From assembly GCF_000004195.4 (NCBI RefSeq), contig NC_030682.2:133692234-133756233 (forward strand): a DNA stretch of 64,000 nt. The letters are read 5' to 3'. Origin of the DNA: Xenopus tropicalis. Taxonomy: Eukaryota > Chordata > Amphibia > Anura > Pipidae. Shown in pieces: positions 34,246 to 46,324 of this stretch. Each line of letters opens with the position of its first letter. Position 1 is the first letter of the stretch. Made by a program: the position numbers and the translations under genes. Below the pieces are notes generated by a model that made no database searches, had not been told where the DNA came from, and saw only the letters and a list, made by a program, of their open reading frames with translations.

Positions 34246-35992
34246 GATAAATTCATACAACCATAAAAATTAAATACTATTTCTAAAAAAAAGTCTGTAT
34301 AATTTAAAAAATACCTTTAGCTTTTAGGTGGAAGGGTTTGGGAGTTTTAGTTCTACAAGATCAGGATAACTTCAGTTAAAGGGAGCATCCTGAATAACAA
34401 ACATACAGATTGAGTCAAAGGTAAATCACACTATAAAAATGAAATATCAGTTTTTTTCCTTACATTTCTAAGGCAGAAATCCATATTTTTTGTTCCACTG
34501 TGTCCTAAAATGATTTCTTCGAGCATGATTTTGGGGCCGCTGGAAAGGCAAATATTGGTAATGTAATAGCTAAAGTGTGTGCTGAGTAACAATATCAGCT
34601 TTTATTGCACTTGGCAGGCTGCTGTTCCTAAAGGCCGGTATTATTAGTTACAGTAAGAGCATATGGAATTTCAGGCACGACCCAGAAGATCAGCTTTGTG
34701 TATATTATTTGATGGAATTTTCCTGGTGTTCTTAATGATATACAATAAGTGCTTTTCCCTAGGTTATTCGGGTGATCCTTACACTCTCTTGTTTGTATGA
34801 GGCAGGACAAACCAGCAAGGATTTCAGCACTGTAGGGCAATTCCATTCGAGAAAAAAACACTATGGGAAAACTACGGCGCAAAGAAGTTCTTAGTGTTGC
34901 TAGAAATATTCCATATGTGAAAATTAAAATAAAGTAAAGACATAAGTTCTCTCTTACTAATAAATAGAAGCAACGATGGTGTAAAGGCAGTATTGGGGCC
35001 CATGCTGGACCTTCAAACCCCATAGTCCCCATTAGGGACTGCCCCACTTGGTTACCGGGAAAAATCCTGTTGAGCCCAACCCTGTTGGGCCCAGCCATCT
35101 GCCCGCAACTTTGGAAAGGTTTAAATAAAATTAAAGATGGCCATGCATCCACTGTGAAACATACAGTCTTCTTTATTTTTTTCCTCTGGTGGTGGCCTAA
35201 TAGACAGCAAAGTAAGTAGCGCAACAGGAGAAAAGAATGGCAGTGGTTTAGTGGTGGTCCATTAAGTCAGGTACCCAGTGGGCCCCGGGTACTGGAGTCC
35301 AACTCTGAGTCCCCCTTCCAGTTAGGCACAGTTTGTTCATGTGCCAGTCCAAAAAAAAGAGGGGTACCCCCCTCAGCTCGGCTGCCAATTTAATATAAAG
35401 TGTCTATTTGTGGTCTGGGTGGTCTGGATGGTTTCACAAGCAGTTTTATTTTTCAGTATAGGCACCCAAGGAATGTCACCCTAGGCATGGGTGGCTCTGG
35501 CTGGTGTCCAAAGGGCCACAAAAACTGAGCACTTCACAAAAACTGAGCACTTGTCCTATGTTCCTTGCACAGTATGTCCTGCACCTTGCACAACCCTTTG
35601 TCTCCATAGCTTCCATTTTAATGATTCAAGTTAGGAGATGCCTAAAATGTGCTGTTTTTGCCTGTGTTTATTGATGATAGACAATGGATTTCGGATGCCC
35701 AGAAGAAGATGGCTGTCATAATCTAAAAGTCATAATCTAGCTCTATCTGTCTTCCACTGACAGGTATGAGAAGTGATATACAGCAATTTAGTTCTTGTAG
35801 CTATGTTTACCCATAAGGAAAATAAGGTGATAATATACCACATGTGCCTTTTTGTTTCCCCATCTGCGCATTCATCGAATTATCTGCAGTCGCGCAAACT
35901 GTAGGTTTCAGATAGAGGATCCATTATCTACTTTTTCAAATATAAATGTACATAAAAAGTAAGTAAGTTTGTAAGTAATTGTTACAGATATG
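34246..35992. other. Intergenic, no gene recognised
   Basis: A 198-codon open frame on the minus strand (34628-35224) has no recognisable similarity and overlaps repeat-like sequence around 35000-35120. Confidence 0.5.
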
Positions 35993-36314
35993 GGATCCCT
36001 TATCCAGAAACCCATTATCCAGAAAGCTCCGAATTATGGAAAGTCCATCTCCCATAGACTCCATTTTAATGAAATAATTCAGAATTTTAAAACGTATTTC
36101 CTTTTTCTCTGTAATAATAAAACAGTACCTTGTTATTGATCCCAACTAATATATAAATAATCCTTATTGGATACAAAACAATCCTATTGGGTTTAACTAA
36201 TGTTTTATTGATTTTTTAGTAGACTTACGGTATGGAGATCCAAATTACGGAAAGACCCCTTATCCAGAATACCCTTGGTCCCGAGCATTCTGGATAACGG
36301 GTCCTATACCTGTA
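35993..36314. mobile_element. MITE, 'gtacaggtatgggatcc' family, uninterrupted copy
   Basis: Left TACAGATATGGGATCCCTTA with a second near-terminal part (ccagaaacccattatccag); right end inverted (tctggataacgggtcctata, cctgta). The 322-bp interior includes taataataaaacagtacctt and caatcctattgggtttaa. It is the simple form of the composite at 40099. Confidence 0.85.
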
Positions 36315-38040
36315 CTTGAAGTTCCTAAACCTGACTGTTTTACCAACCTGACTGTCCCTTCTCAGCCTGTCAGTTATAGCTTCTAATGCTAATGGCCTCC
36401 TGCTGCACAGATATGGCAGCAGCCTCATAGAGCAACATGGGGGATCTGATAGGTAATGTAAAAGCATCAGGCAAGTGTTTAATTATAACAACACGCAAAG
36501 ACTATGTTGTGCTATATCAAAAAAACAGGTGTCTGTATCTCTTTAAACTTGCATCTCTGCTGTAGAGATTGGTGGAATCTCCAGCAAGTAGGACAGAAAA
36601 TCCCCTGCATAATGGCCTCCTGTATATTGGGAATGTATTTATCAACATGGAGACGCCTGAGTTTCACTGTTTGCCATGTTTAGCTCAAGAAATAACAAAA
36701 ACCATAGAATCTTCATAATTAAACAGCATGTTTAGCATGAGCCCTATTCATTGAATTCATGTTGTGGAAGGGGATATACAGTCCACTGCTTCCTCAAAAA
36801 ATGAGGAGTGTGTGTGTATAGATGACATAGGACCATAGACTGTAAGCTCCACGGGGCAGGGACTAATATGAATGTACATGTTGGTCAGTGTTGTTTTTCC
36901 TACTGTAATATTTTCACAAGACTGAGTGTGTGTTTCTCGGTAGCGTTAAGTCAAATATAATTAATTTCAGAAGTGCCAAGATATTCCCAAAATGGCATGA
37001 TGTAAGTCTGTTTGCGCTTCATGGCTGATTTTCTATATAAACATGTTTTCTCCGCAATGTAATATCTTTGTGTCCAATTCTTCTTCCTCTTGTGCCCAAA
37101 TCCACAGGAAAAAACCCTCGCAAAACGGGGTGTGCCGGGACATAGTATTCCGTTAATTCTCCTTTCTCTGGCATCACAAAATATTCGCAGTCGAGATCCA
37201 TAAAACTGCCAAACAAACACTGGTGTGAATCACACGGGAATGGTTTGCACATTGTTCATGCAAGAAAATTTCAGACGTTATTACATCTGCCATAGTCCAG
37301 TTGTTATGTTATAATTGCTTCCTACACTGACTACTTTGCATTGAATGTTAAAGGCAAAATAATCGCTATAGGCCTCATTTGCACCCACAAATGTAGCTGC
37401 GGTCCCTCCAATTTCCCTTCAGGCAGTTGCGTGTAAAACCACTTTCATTAAACATACTTGTGACAATATCCTCTCCTTCCACATCCGGGTAGGTTCCCTT
37501 TGTGTCAGGGCTGTCAGGAGCACTCTGGTTAGGAGCTCAGCTTCTCTCCCAAGATGGCAGCGCCCACGGCTTCAAGGTTACATCGGCACGTGTCACAGCG
37601 TGATGTCATCACCCGGATTTAATTCCTGAAAAAAATCTTATTCTGTAAGTGTCTAGGTGCATCCTAAATTGCTTTTCTGATCTGATCTGACTCTGCTATC
37701 CTAATTGCCACCAGCGCAACTTGTGCCTGAAATTGAAGAGACTCTCTAAACCCTTTAGATACCTTGTTTGGTATCGGTGTTGCCTGCCAGTACCCTGCTT
37801 CCTCCTTGGTCCCCATTTTAACCCAGAAGAGACCAAGCAGGCCCCAACAGTCAGGTACCGGAAATGACATTCCATGGCATTCTATGCAATTTTGTCTGAT
37901 TTGTAACAAAATGCAAGCCCAACTGCGTCCAACTTTACCCAACTGAATTCAATTGGGGTAGGCGCAACTGTGCCAAGGGCATCACCCCCTTTGTAACAGC
38001 AATGGTGCCAAATTTCTAGAAAAATGCTGCATTAAAAAAA
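36315..38040. other. Intergenic, no gene recognised
   Basis: A fragment resembling an L2 tail (gactgtaagctccacggggc) is at 36838-36860. A CpG-containing stretch at 37490-37615 (with ccaagatggcagcgccc and gtgatgtcatcac) stands out from its surroundings but I see no exon beside it. Confidence 0.5.
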
Positions 38041-38480
38041 ATGAGGATTGTGCTCAAAATTGCACTTTACTCACTGCACTTAATAGCCAGCACTATCATA
38101 TTTTTCTCTAAAGAATGGCAACTTTCACTTGGCAGCCATTTTAGTTTTAACACAAAAATGTTTCTTCAGCACAGTGCACAACTAGAGCTAGATTCTATGG
38201 AAACTATTAATGCCATCTCTTCATTGGCTGCTAGACTGGAGGGCATGTTTAGGAAACAGAGTTGAGAAGAACTGAGCATGCTCAGTAGCCAACAGCCAAA
38301 GTAAACTCCTGAGGGAGGGGGATGAGTGGGTTACAGGAGGAGAAGGCATCCTAAGTGATTAAGGGGATGCTGCAGCCTTACTATTAACCTTTTAACAACA
38401 GGAGTGACAGGTATTTAAAGATTTCAAAGAGGCTGTTTAGTAATTAATTTTTTTTGTGCAGGGTTTACATGTCCTTTCTG
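38041..38480. repeat. Probable degraded TTAA-type MITE
   Basis: The right side ends gtttacatgtcctttc, similar to a TTAAAGGACATGTAAAC-type end. The interior has gaactgagcatgctcagtag. No convincing left end. Confidence 0.35.
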
Positions 38481-40098
38481 AGCTGCCATGTAATAATTAT
38501 CTGTATTAATTACTAATCAGCCTGATATCATGACATTTATATTCTATATATACAGTGTATTGTGAGTGGGTCCCTAACATCAGTAAGTAGCACAGAGTAT
38601 GGGGAGGGAATCAGCAGAAAGAAGATGGGGGGCTACTGGGGCATCTTTGGGGGCACAGATCTTGCCAGCTAAAGGGCTGTGGTTGCCTTGGGCTGGTACA
38701 GAAGCCTAAAACATAATGTTCAAGGCATAAATGTTCTAGCTTACCTCTTTAGATTGGCTCTAGTTAAAATAGAAAGGATCATGGGAATCCATAACAGGGA
38801 GGCCTGGACCTATGTGACCTGCAAGCACAAAGCACACAACACCTTATGAAAAAGAGTCTTTGCACAAAACACCAACCTAACTCTAATAAACTCTTAGGTT
38901 CTGCTGCCCTCCACAAAATTCCCTGCCTTTGATGACGATTAGCTGACATTCCTTGTAGCCCTATTTAACCCCAATATGCATAGAGAAGGGTGAGACATGT
39001 CCTCAACACTGACTTCATAACCAATATCATTTTAATCCTAGATGCTGGACTATAAATTGTCAGGAATATTTAGCAATGCATAGCTGGTGTCACCAAAAGA
39101 AAGCAGAGCTATATAAACATATACCAGAAGTTTGGCCTAGCAACACGGTGCAACTTTAATATTGATCTGTAACATTCAACTTGGTGCATTTGATTTATCT
39201 GGACTTATTTCACGGTCCATATGGAATTAAGTACGGGGTCAACACATCTTGGGAAATATGCTTTGATGCACACATATTAAGGATTTCTTTTCCCCCTGTG
39301 CTGAGATTGTGTTTTTCTAACCATCCAAAGCATTATTGCACTGCAGTCAAGAAACCTTGAAAATCTCCTTTCATCAGCTTTGTCTGTACATACTTTATTT
39401 TATATCTTGTGCGCTATCCATGGCAACGATAACGACAATATCAGCCAAAAATATGTTTTTACAATATCCTCGTGTCTGATCGAGCCCTGAAATCCCTCTC
39501 TTTGCATTGCCCGCATTCGTGTTGTCTTAAAGGCCGGTTTGGATTTGTGCAGCTGAATATCATATTCTCTCATTTAAGTGTTCTCAGCTCTCTCTCCTAA
39601 TATTAATATAGAAAACACTGAATATCCCCAGAGATGTCCCTAAATGAAATATTTCAGCACAAAAAGCAAAATTCCTTCCCAATCAGTGAGATAAGATTAC
39701 AACAATACAATTTCATATTGCGCGAAGCGGCTATTGTGTCTTATAAAGAATGGAGACTCTTGGCCTGAACAATGGGACGTGATTAAAACGCATTGAAGCA
39801 GCTCTTGTTGTCAACTTAACTCATTCTTTAAAAAGCCCATCCTTGCGTTCAGTATCTTCTTTATTTTTAATGGCTCCTTTTCTGACAACTATTCCGCATC
39901 CCCCTTTTGTTATTTAATAAATCTGCCGTATCGCCAAAAAAACAGATATGTTTTAATAAAGCTAAATTCCGGATTGTCACATCTCTATTATTTCTGTAGC
40001 CAGTAAGTACTGCCTGTAAATTCTGATATTATAGAAATAATATCTTTATAAATATACAATGCTTGTCTTTTAGGGCTTTTTCTAAGTAAAAAAAGTAG
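38481..40098. other. Mostly repeat-free intergenic block
   Basis: About 39180-40060 is high-complexity, AT-rich, without transposon signatures or coding potential. It is a candidate conserved non-coding region (inference only). Confidence 0.45.
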
Positions 40099-40207
40099 TA
40101 CAGGTATGGGATCCCTTAACCGGTTACCCATTATCCAGAAAGTTCCGAATGACGGAAAGGCCATCTCCCATAGACTCCATTATAAGCAAATAATTCTAAT
40201 TTTTAAA

Positions 40208-40893
40208 AATGATTCCCTTTTCTCTGTAATAATAAAACAGTACCTGTACTTGATCCCAACTAAGATATAATTACCCCTTATTGGGGGCAGAACAGCCCTA
40301 TTGGGTTTATTTAATGGTTAAATGATTCCCTTTTCTCTGTAATAATAAAACAGTACCTGTACTTGATCCCAACTAAGATATAATTACCCCTTATTGGGGG
40401 CAGAACAGCCCTATTGGGTTTATTTAATGGTTAAATGATTCCCCTTTTCTCTGTAATAATAAAACAGTACCTGTACTTGATCCCAACTAAGATATAATTA
40501 CCCCTTATTGGGGGCAGAACAGCCCTATTGGGTTTATTTAATGGTTAAATGATTCCCCTTTTCTCTGTAATAATAAAACAGTACCTGTACTTGATCCCAA
40601 CTAAGATATAATTACCCCTTATTGGGGGCAGAACAGTCCTATTGGGTTTATTTAATGGTTAAATGATTCCCTTTTCTCTGTAATAATAAAACAGTACCTG
40701 TACTTGATCCCAACTAAGATATAATTACCCCTTATTGGGGGCAGAACAGCCCTATTGGGTTTATTTAATGGTTAAATGATTCCCTTTTCTCTGTAATAAT
40801 AAAACAGTACCTGTACTTGATCCCAACTAAGATATAATAACCCCTTATTGGGGGCAGAACAGCCCTATTGGGTTTATTTAATGGTTAAATGAT
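40208..40893. repeat. 113/114-bp tandem array inside a MITE, six copies
   Basis: Units begin GATTCCCTTTTCTCTGTAAT and end ATTTAATGGTTAAAT at 113-114 bp spacing. They are nearly identical (one or two substitutions each, plus a c insertion in some). The unit is a segment of the host MITE that is single-copy at 36.1 kb. Confidence 0.95.
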
Positions 40894-41188
40894 TTCAGCA
40901 GCTATCTGGTTGCTATGGTCTTGTGTACTTTAGCAACCAGGCAGTGTTTTAAATGGGAGAATACAAAAGGAATAGGAGAGGGCCTGGATAGAAAGATGTA
41001 ATGAAAAGTAACAATAATAATACAATTGTAATAATAATAAAATTGTAAGGTCAGTGACCCCATTTGAAATGGAAATATTTCCAAATGAAATTGGAAAAAT
41101 GTAGAAGTGGAAGGCAAATAATTTGAAAACTATAAAAAATGAAGACCAATTGCACAGTTGCTAGGAATAGGACATTCTATAACATACT
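40894..41188. repeat. Dispersed repeat fragment inside the composite
   Basis: ggttgctatggtc, aggagagggcctggatagaa, agtaacaataataata, aactataaaaaatgaagacc and ctataacatacta follow the order of the common frog repeat also seen at 18712 and 20097. Confidence 0.65.
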
Positions 41189-41191
41189 AAG

Positions 41192-41536
41192 TGGCACATT
41201 TACTAATCCACGAATCCGAATCCCGAATGGGAAAAAATCGGATTGGAAACGAAAATTTTGCGCAACTTTTTCGTCGCTGTCATGACTTTATCGTATCTTG
41301 CGCAACTTTTTCGTATTGAGCAATTGTAGACGGCGGAAAAACCAATCCGATTTTTTCGCGACGGTGATGAAAAAGTTGCAGAAAATATACGATAAAGTTG
41401 TGACGGCGACGAAAAAGTTGCGCAAAATACGGAAAAAACGCAACGGCAATGAAAAAGTCGCGAAAATACCGATCATTACGAAAAAACCGCATTCGCCCGC
41501 CTTCGGACCATTTGTGGATTAGTAAATCTCCCCCTA
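41192..41536. mobile_element. Hairpin MITE, GGCACATTTACTAATCC ends
   Basis: Left GGCACATTTACTAATCCACG and inverted right (ggattagtaaatctccccc). The interior repeats gcaactttttcgt / acgaaaaagttgc in both orientations, so most of the 345 bp can pair with itself. Confidence 0.85.
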
Positions 41537-41598
41537 AAAGTAGAAGGTAAAACAATCCTATTGGGTTTATTTAAGGTTTATATAATTTTTTAGTAGAC

Positions 41599-41987
41599 TT
41601 AAAGGAACAGTAACACCAAAAGGAACTACAGTATAATGTACTGTTGCCCTGCACTGGTGCAACTGGTGTATTTGCTTTAGAAACATTACTATAGCTTAGT
41701 AAATGAAGCTGCTGTGTAGCCATGGGGGCAGCCATTTAAAAGAGAAAAGGCACAGGTTACATAGCAGATAATAAAATTGTGTTTTATCTGTTATCTGCTA
41801 TGTAACCTGTGCCTTTTCTCCTTTTCCAGCTTGAATGGCTGCCCCCATGGCTACACAGCAGCTTATTATATAAACTATAGAAGTGTTTCTGAAGCAAATG
41901 TGCAAATTTTACCAGTGCAGGGCAACAGTGCATTGTATTATGATTACTTAAAAACATTTTTATTTTTTGGTGTTACTGTTCCTTTAA
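41599..41987. mobile_element. TTAA-type MITE precisely inserted in the composite
   Basis: TTAAAGGAACAGTAACACCA and the inverted right end (tggtgttactgttcctttaa) bound 389 bp. The centre is a long hairpin (caggttacatagcagata / tatctgctatgtaacctg). TTAA is duplicated. Removing it rejoins tagtagactTAAGGTATG, matching tagtagacttacggtatg at 36.2 kb. Confidence 0.93.
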
Positions 41988-42548
41988 GGTATGTAGATCC
42001 AAATTACGGAAAGATCCCTTACCTGGAAAACTCCAGGTCCCAAGCATTCTGGATAACAGGTCCCATACCTGTATTTCAAAGAGAACCTTCGAGTATTTGC
42101 CCTCTTCCAATGTAGTCACGTATTCAGGTTTGTGATTCGCTTAATGGCCAAATTATCAAAGGTTGAGTTTTAAAAGTTTTTTTTTCTTCAGACTGAAATT
42201 TTTTCCAATTTATAATTTTTTTTCTGTCTTCTCACCAGCAAGTAAACCAATGGGAGCCTTGTAACTGAAAGTCTTAACTCGCTTTACTGCTGAACAGTAT
42301 GGGAACCTTGCACAAAGCAAGAAAAATATTCTCAGCAATTTTCACCACGGGGGGGTCAAGCCAAGTGACAAATGATAAAAATACCCGAGAACGACAAAGT
42401 TGACAATCAATTTCTTATATTTTATCTTAAGAACATTATTTATTCTGTTAAATTAAAAACCAGTCAGTATAACTCTGGTCTTAAAGTCCTTAATAGGTAT
42501 GTATCTTTTCCTTTACTCTTTGGAACTGAATTGTGGTCTCACTGGGGG

Positions 42549-42795
42549 TTATATAAATAAGCTGTTGTGTAGCTTCAGGGGCAGCCATTCAAGTTGAACT
42601 AAATGGCACAGGTTAAATAGCAGATAACAGATATGCTCTGTAGAATGTAATGGAGTTCTACTGAGCATATCTGCTATGTAACCTGCGCCTTTTATTCTTT
42701 TTCAGACTGAATGGCAGCCCCCATGGCTACATAGCAGGCTTCAGGGTATTTACAGGTGTATAAACAATAGTATTGTTTCTGAAGCAAATACACCA
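42549..42795. mobile_element. Degraded copy of the 41599 TTAA-type MITE
   Basis: Shares ataagctgttgtgtagc, ggcagccattcaag, tatctgctatgtaacctg, ggcagcccccatggctaca and tttctgaagcaaat in the same order, without intact ends. Confidence 0.8.
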
Positions 42796-42799
42796 GTAT

Positions 42800-42995
42800 G
42801 GCGGTTTGGTGAGACAACTGATATTGAAAAAGCTATGGATATCAGTCGCCTCGTCGACCAATCGGGTCAAAATATTTTGATCAGGCACCGTTAAAGGCGC
42901 CCAAGCAAAATCTGTATCAATCTGACAATTCATCCCAAAAAATCAATGGAGGGAGGGAAAGATAGTTATTGGTATGTGTATGGCCACCTTTGCCA
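42800..42995. repeat. MITE fragment, gtgtatggccacc end
   Basis: Ends gtatgtgtatggccacct and includes atcgggtcaaaatattttgat. Related to the cluster at 27591-28425. Confidence 0.5.
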
Positions 42996-43285
42996 TACCT
43001 GAGTAAACAGCCCTAGAAGCTCCCTCCATTTGTTTAAGATAGTTCCCATTTTAGCTTAGTCTCAGTAGCTTCCATGCTGCAACTCTGGCTGCTGGCAGCT
43101 CAAATTACAGCACAGTTGGGAGGGGGAGAGAAAAAAAAACTGAGCAGACTCCTGCCATGCCCTGAAGGATTTCAGGAGGTCTGACACAGAAGAACATGTG
43201 TACACAAAAGAAGGAAGAAAGAGCAACCAAAGGTAACCCACACAAGCATGAGCAAAACATACAAACTTTGTAGCTGTTAGTACCT

Positions 43286-43325
43286 GTACATAGGTTGAAA
43301 TAGAACCAGAATATGGCTGTACATA
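43286..43325. repeat. 33-bp tandem dimer, first copy (second copy split by the TIR element)
   Basis: GTACATA at 43286 recurs at 43319. The segment taggttgaaatagaacc + agaatatggctg (43291-43319) recurs with one mismatch at 44704-44732, directly right of the TIR element. Confidence 0.9.
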
Positions 43326-44703
43326 CCGTATATACTCGAGTATAAGCCGATCCGAGTATAAGCCGAGGTACCTAATTTTACCTAAGAAAACTGGTAAATC
43401 TTATTGACTCGAGTATAAGCCTAGGGTGGGAAATGCAGCCGCTACTGTTAAGTTTCAGTAATCAAATTATTTGTCTAATGGCAGTAATGGGGCTTTCTGT
43501 CATGGCGCTGCCCAGGGGGCTGGCTGGCTTCTTCCAATAGCTTGGCCCAGAACACACAACAGTGCCAATTCCTGATTTTGATATGCTGTACTACTGTATT
43601 GGATGTTGTGATGCCAAGTGCCACAAAAATGCCCTGTGCACAAACCAGCCAGCCCCTGGCAATGCAATGTGTTTATAAGCATTTCTGCATAAGCTTCAGT
43701 TTCATCCTACTGGCCCTTTAATTGTTATTAATTATTATTATTTGGGACATTTTCCACAAATGACTTTTAGTTTTTTGACTAGACTGTTTTGTGTTAATGT
43801 GTTATATTTGGCCAATACTGGTTGGCTGCATAAAGATAGGGCAATAGAAGCAATTGAAGATATGTGATGGCTGTAGATATGTTAGCAAGGATATACCAGA
43901 GTGTATATATTTAATGCTGGTTCTATATAGTTTGCTTGGGATGTTAGTTAATAGTGATTATTCCCAATAAGCTGGGCCTGCATCTGTGGGCCCCACTGAG
44001 CTGCCAGTGCAGGTAGAAAGAATAGGGGGAAGCTGGTACAGTAGGCAAGAAGGTCACAGCACTGTTTGATATCAATGATGCCCTTCACGTTTTGCTGAAG
44101 TGCCTTAGGTTGGGCATGACTACTTTATATAAATAATCTGTTTGGCATTAACCCCACCAGTATTTCAGAGATACCTGTAAACCAGTAAAAATAGCATTTT
44201 ATTTTCTTAGTGCCCTTTAACATAGATTTAATGCTAGGGATATCATATACTGGTCCAGGCCTAGTGCAGAGCATTAAGTCTCTTATGCTCATCACTGGTA
44301 CAAATAGCCACAACACCACCCCCCCGAGTGTCACCCGCGCACTGTCACTCTAAGTCGCGCCGCCGGAGTACTCACAGTCCTATGTCGCGCCGTCGGCATC
44401 CACCAGTCCACGCCGCACCAGGCGCTGGCCCGTGCTCTCCCAAGCAAACCATAGCGTCAGTCATACTGACTTAGTACAGGAACATCAGGCACGTCGCGCG
44501 CCAGTACCTAACCCCTCCCCTTTACATGCGCGTGTGTTGTCATGCATGCACGCTCATCTGGCCATGAGGGGGGGTGCGTGTGGCTACACACTAGGACAGC
44601 ATTATATCAGCATCTACCATATATACGCGAGTATAAGCCGAAGGTTACTTTTTGAGCTCTTTTTTAGTGCTGAAAATCTCGGCTTATACTCGAGTATATA
44701 CGG
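43326..44703. mobile_element. 1.38-kb TIR element inserted at a TA
   Basis: Ends CCGTATATACTCGAGTATAA (then gccga) and its exact inverted copy at 44679-44703. TA is present on both sides (43324-43325, 44704-44705). Near each end the motif cgagtataagcc is repeated in direct orientation. A CpG-rich section (44320-44420) has two related cgcgccg-containing segments. No transposase frame was seen. The TA target would fit a mariner-like superfamily; this is inference. Confidence 0.88.
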
Positions 44704-44733
44704 TAGGTTGAAATAGAACCCGAATATGGCTGA

Positions 44734-45859
44734 AAGCCACTGCACTGCTGTGCACACCCTGTGTCTAAAGATGCTCAAAGTAGTCAATATACTGTCAGCA
44801 AGCACTAGCACTTGTTATTCGCGATCCTTTGGGTGAAACACAAACTTTATAGAATGGCACATTTGTCAGCATTACAGCATGCTCTTTCACATAATATCAG
44901 CTTCTTTTGAAGTTTTGCTGTTCTTTAAAACATATGTAATTTATTTAGGTTTCATAACCAGCCCAGCGTTTGGTAGATTACAAATCTGACTTAGCGAGGC
45001 TGTATTTCTAAGCCTGACTGCAAAGACTTCTGCTGCGTTCATTTAAATTCTCATTCGCTCGTGCAGGGAATGCCAGGACATGGGTTCTTGATTTCCTGCC
45101 CTGTTGCCACTTTGGACTCGATTGCTCCAGCGTGCAGGGTGTTTATGTATCCTGATTACCAGCTTCTCGACCTTACTGAGGATAGTGAATGTGATGTTTT
45201 TCTGGCAGCTGTTCAGATAGATTACATTTTTTACATTCTGAGAATATGTTCTTTACTTTCCAAAAGCCTGCTTTCAATGTTCTTTCGTGAAGAGATGTGC
45301 TTAAGAATAGAAATATATATAGATTGGCTATACATTATGCTTGCACCTAAGGGTTGGCTTTTTTCCCTGATCTCTCTAAATAGCACATGGTGGGGCTTAT
45401 GAAGCCCGGAGGCACTGCTGACCCGGGAGAGGTGCATTGTGTATATGGTCCCATTTTATTACTATGCTTTACATTGCAGACACTTGCAGGCAGATTGGGT
45501 TCAGCTGTAGATGATTCCACCTCCTGTTCACAATTGTTGGATCATCGAGTTCCCTTGGTGGCTTAGCTCCTGAGTCTTCTTACTGTTTCTTTCTTGCTTA
45601 TTTCCTGGTTTTCACCTTTGGCCTGTTTTACTTTGGCCTGGACTTGCTCTTGTTTTTCTCAACCCCTGGCCTGTTATATAGACTTGTCTCTATGCTCATA
45701 CCTTAGTTTCATATCTACTGTCTGACTTCATTAAATTGTCCTGCTCCACTTGATATTTTGCCTTTGGTTTTCCTCAAGCCACCAATGTTTTCTGAAGGTT
45801 ACACAGCACTTAGGTTCTTACCTGTGAGTAACACACCCGAGCTTTCACATGACCATACA
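44734..45859. other. Intergenic, no gene recognised
   Basis: A 113-codon open frame at 45061-45402 has no recognisable similarity. Confidence 0.5.
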
Positions 45860-46324
45860 TTAACACCTAAATGAGAAGGACAGTCTCAGTCACTTGGTGG
45901 TGCCAAAAGTTAGGCAACCCCCAGTGATTGTATTCACTTCACTGATACCCACAGGCCAGTGCTCCATGCTCACAGAAAACTGTATCGGCCCAGGGTTCTT
46001 CTAGCAAGCAACACGGAGCAATCCTATTCTTCTGGTTCTTTTTTCTTCAGAATACCAGGGCCAACATATAAGTAGAAGAGGAAAAATGTCAGCTTTTATG
46101 TTAAAGTTGGTCTTTTCACTCTACTGTGCATAAAAACTTGCATGAAGAAAGAATAAACAGAAAAAGGAACGCTTTGTGGTGCTCGATGGAAGACCCCCTG
46201 GCTAGTGGAGGTTTCTGCTGATAGGAGCATCGGCCCAGGGTAACAGGTAAGTGAATACAATCTCTGGGGGGTGATAACTTTTGGCACCCCCCGCAGTGAT
46301 TGTTGACTCTCTTTCTCCTTTAAA
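45860..46324. mobile_element. TTAA-type MITE with subterminal hairpins, diverged copy
   Basis: Left ttaacacctaaatgagaagg and right ctttctcctttaaa; subterminal cagtcacttggtggtgcc / ggcaacccccagtgattg on the left and ttggcaccccccgcagtgattg on the right. Same plan as 53064-53482, more mutated. Confidence 0.8.

Larger units (their letters stand above)
40099..42073. mobile_element. Composite MITE, 'gtacaggtatgggatcc' family, with array and nested elements
   Basis: Ends ACAGGTATGGGATCCCTTAA and, inverted, ggataacaggtcccatacct. Family interior (ccatctcccatagactccat, attgggtttat, tagtagactt, gtagatccaaattacgga) is interrupted by a six-copy array, a dispersed-repeat fragment, a hairpin MITE and a TTAA-type MITE. 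The uninterrupted relative at 35993 is only 322 bp. Confidence 0.88.

Noticed and set aside
34628..35224. 198-codon minus-strand open frame
   Set aside because: No recognisable domain or gene structure; part overlaps repeat-like sequence. Treated as chance.
37490..37615. Promoter/CpG island of a second gene
   Set aside because: CpG-containing and with a CRE-like gtgatgtcatcac, but no exon, splice site or coding similarity is seen next to it.
43291..44732. A 29-bp target-site duplication for the TIR element
   Set aside because: Better explained by a pre-existing 33-bp tandem dimer with a TA insertion; cut-and-paste elements do not make 29-bp duplications.
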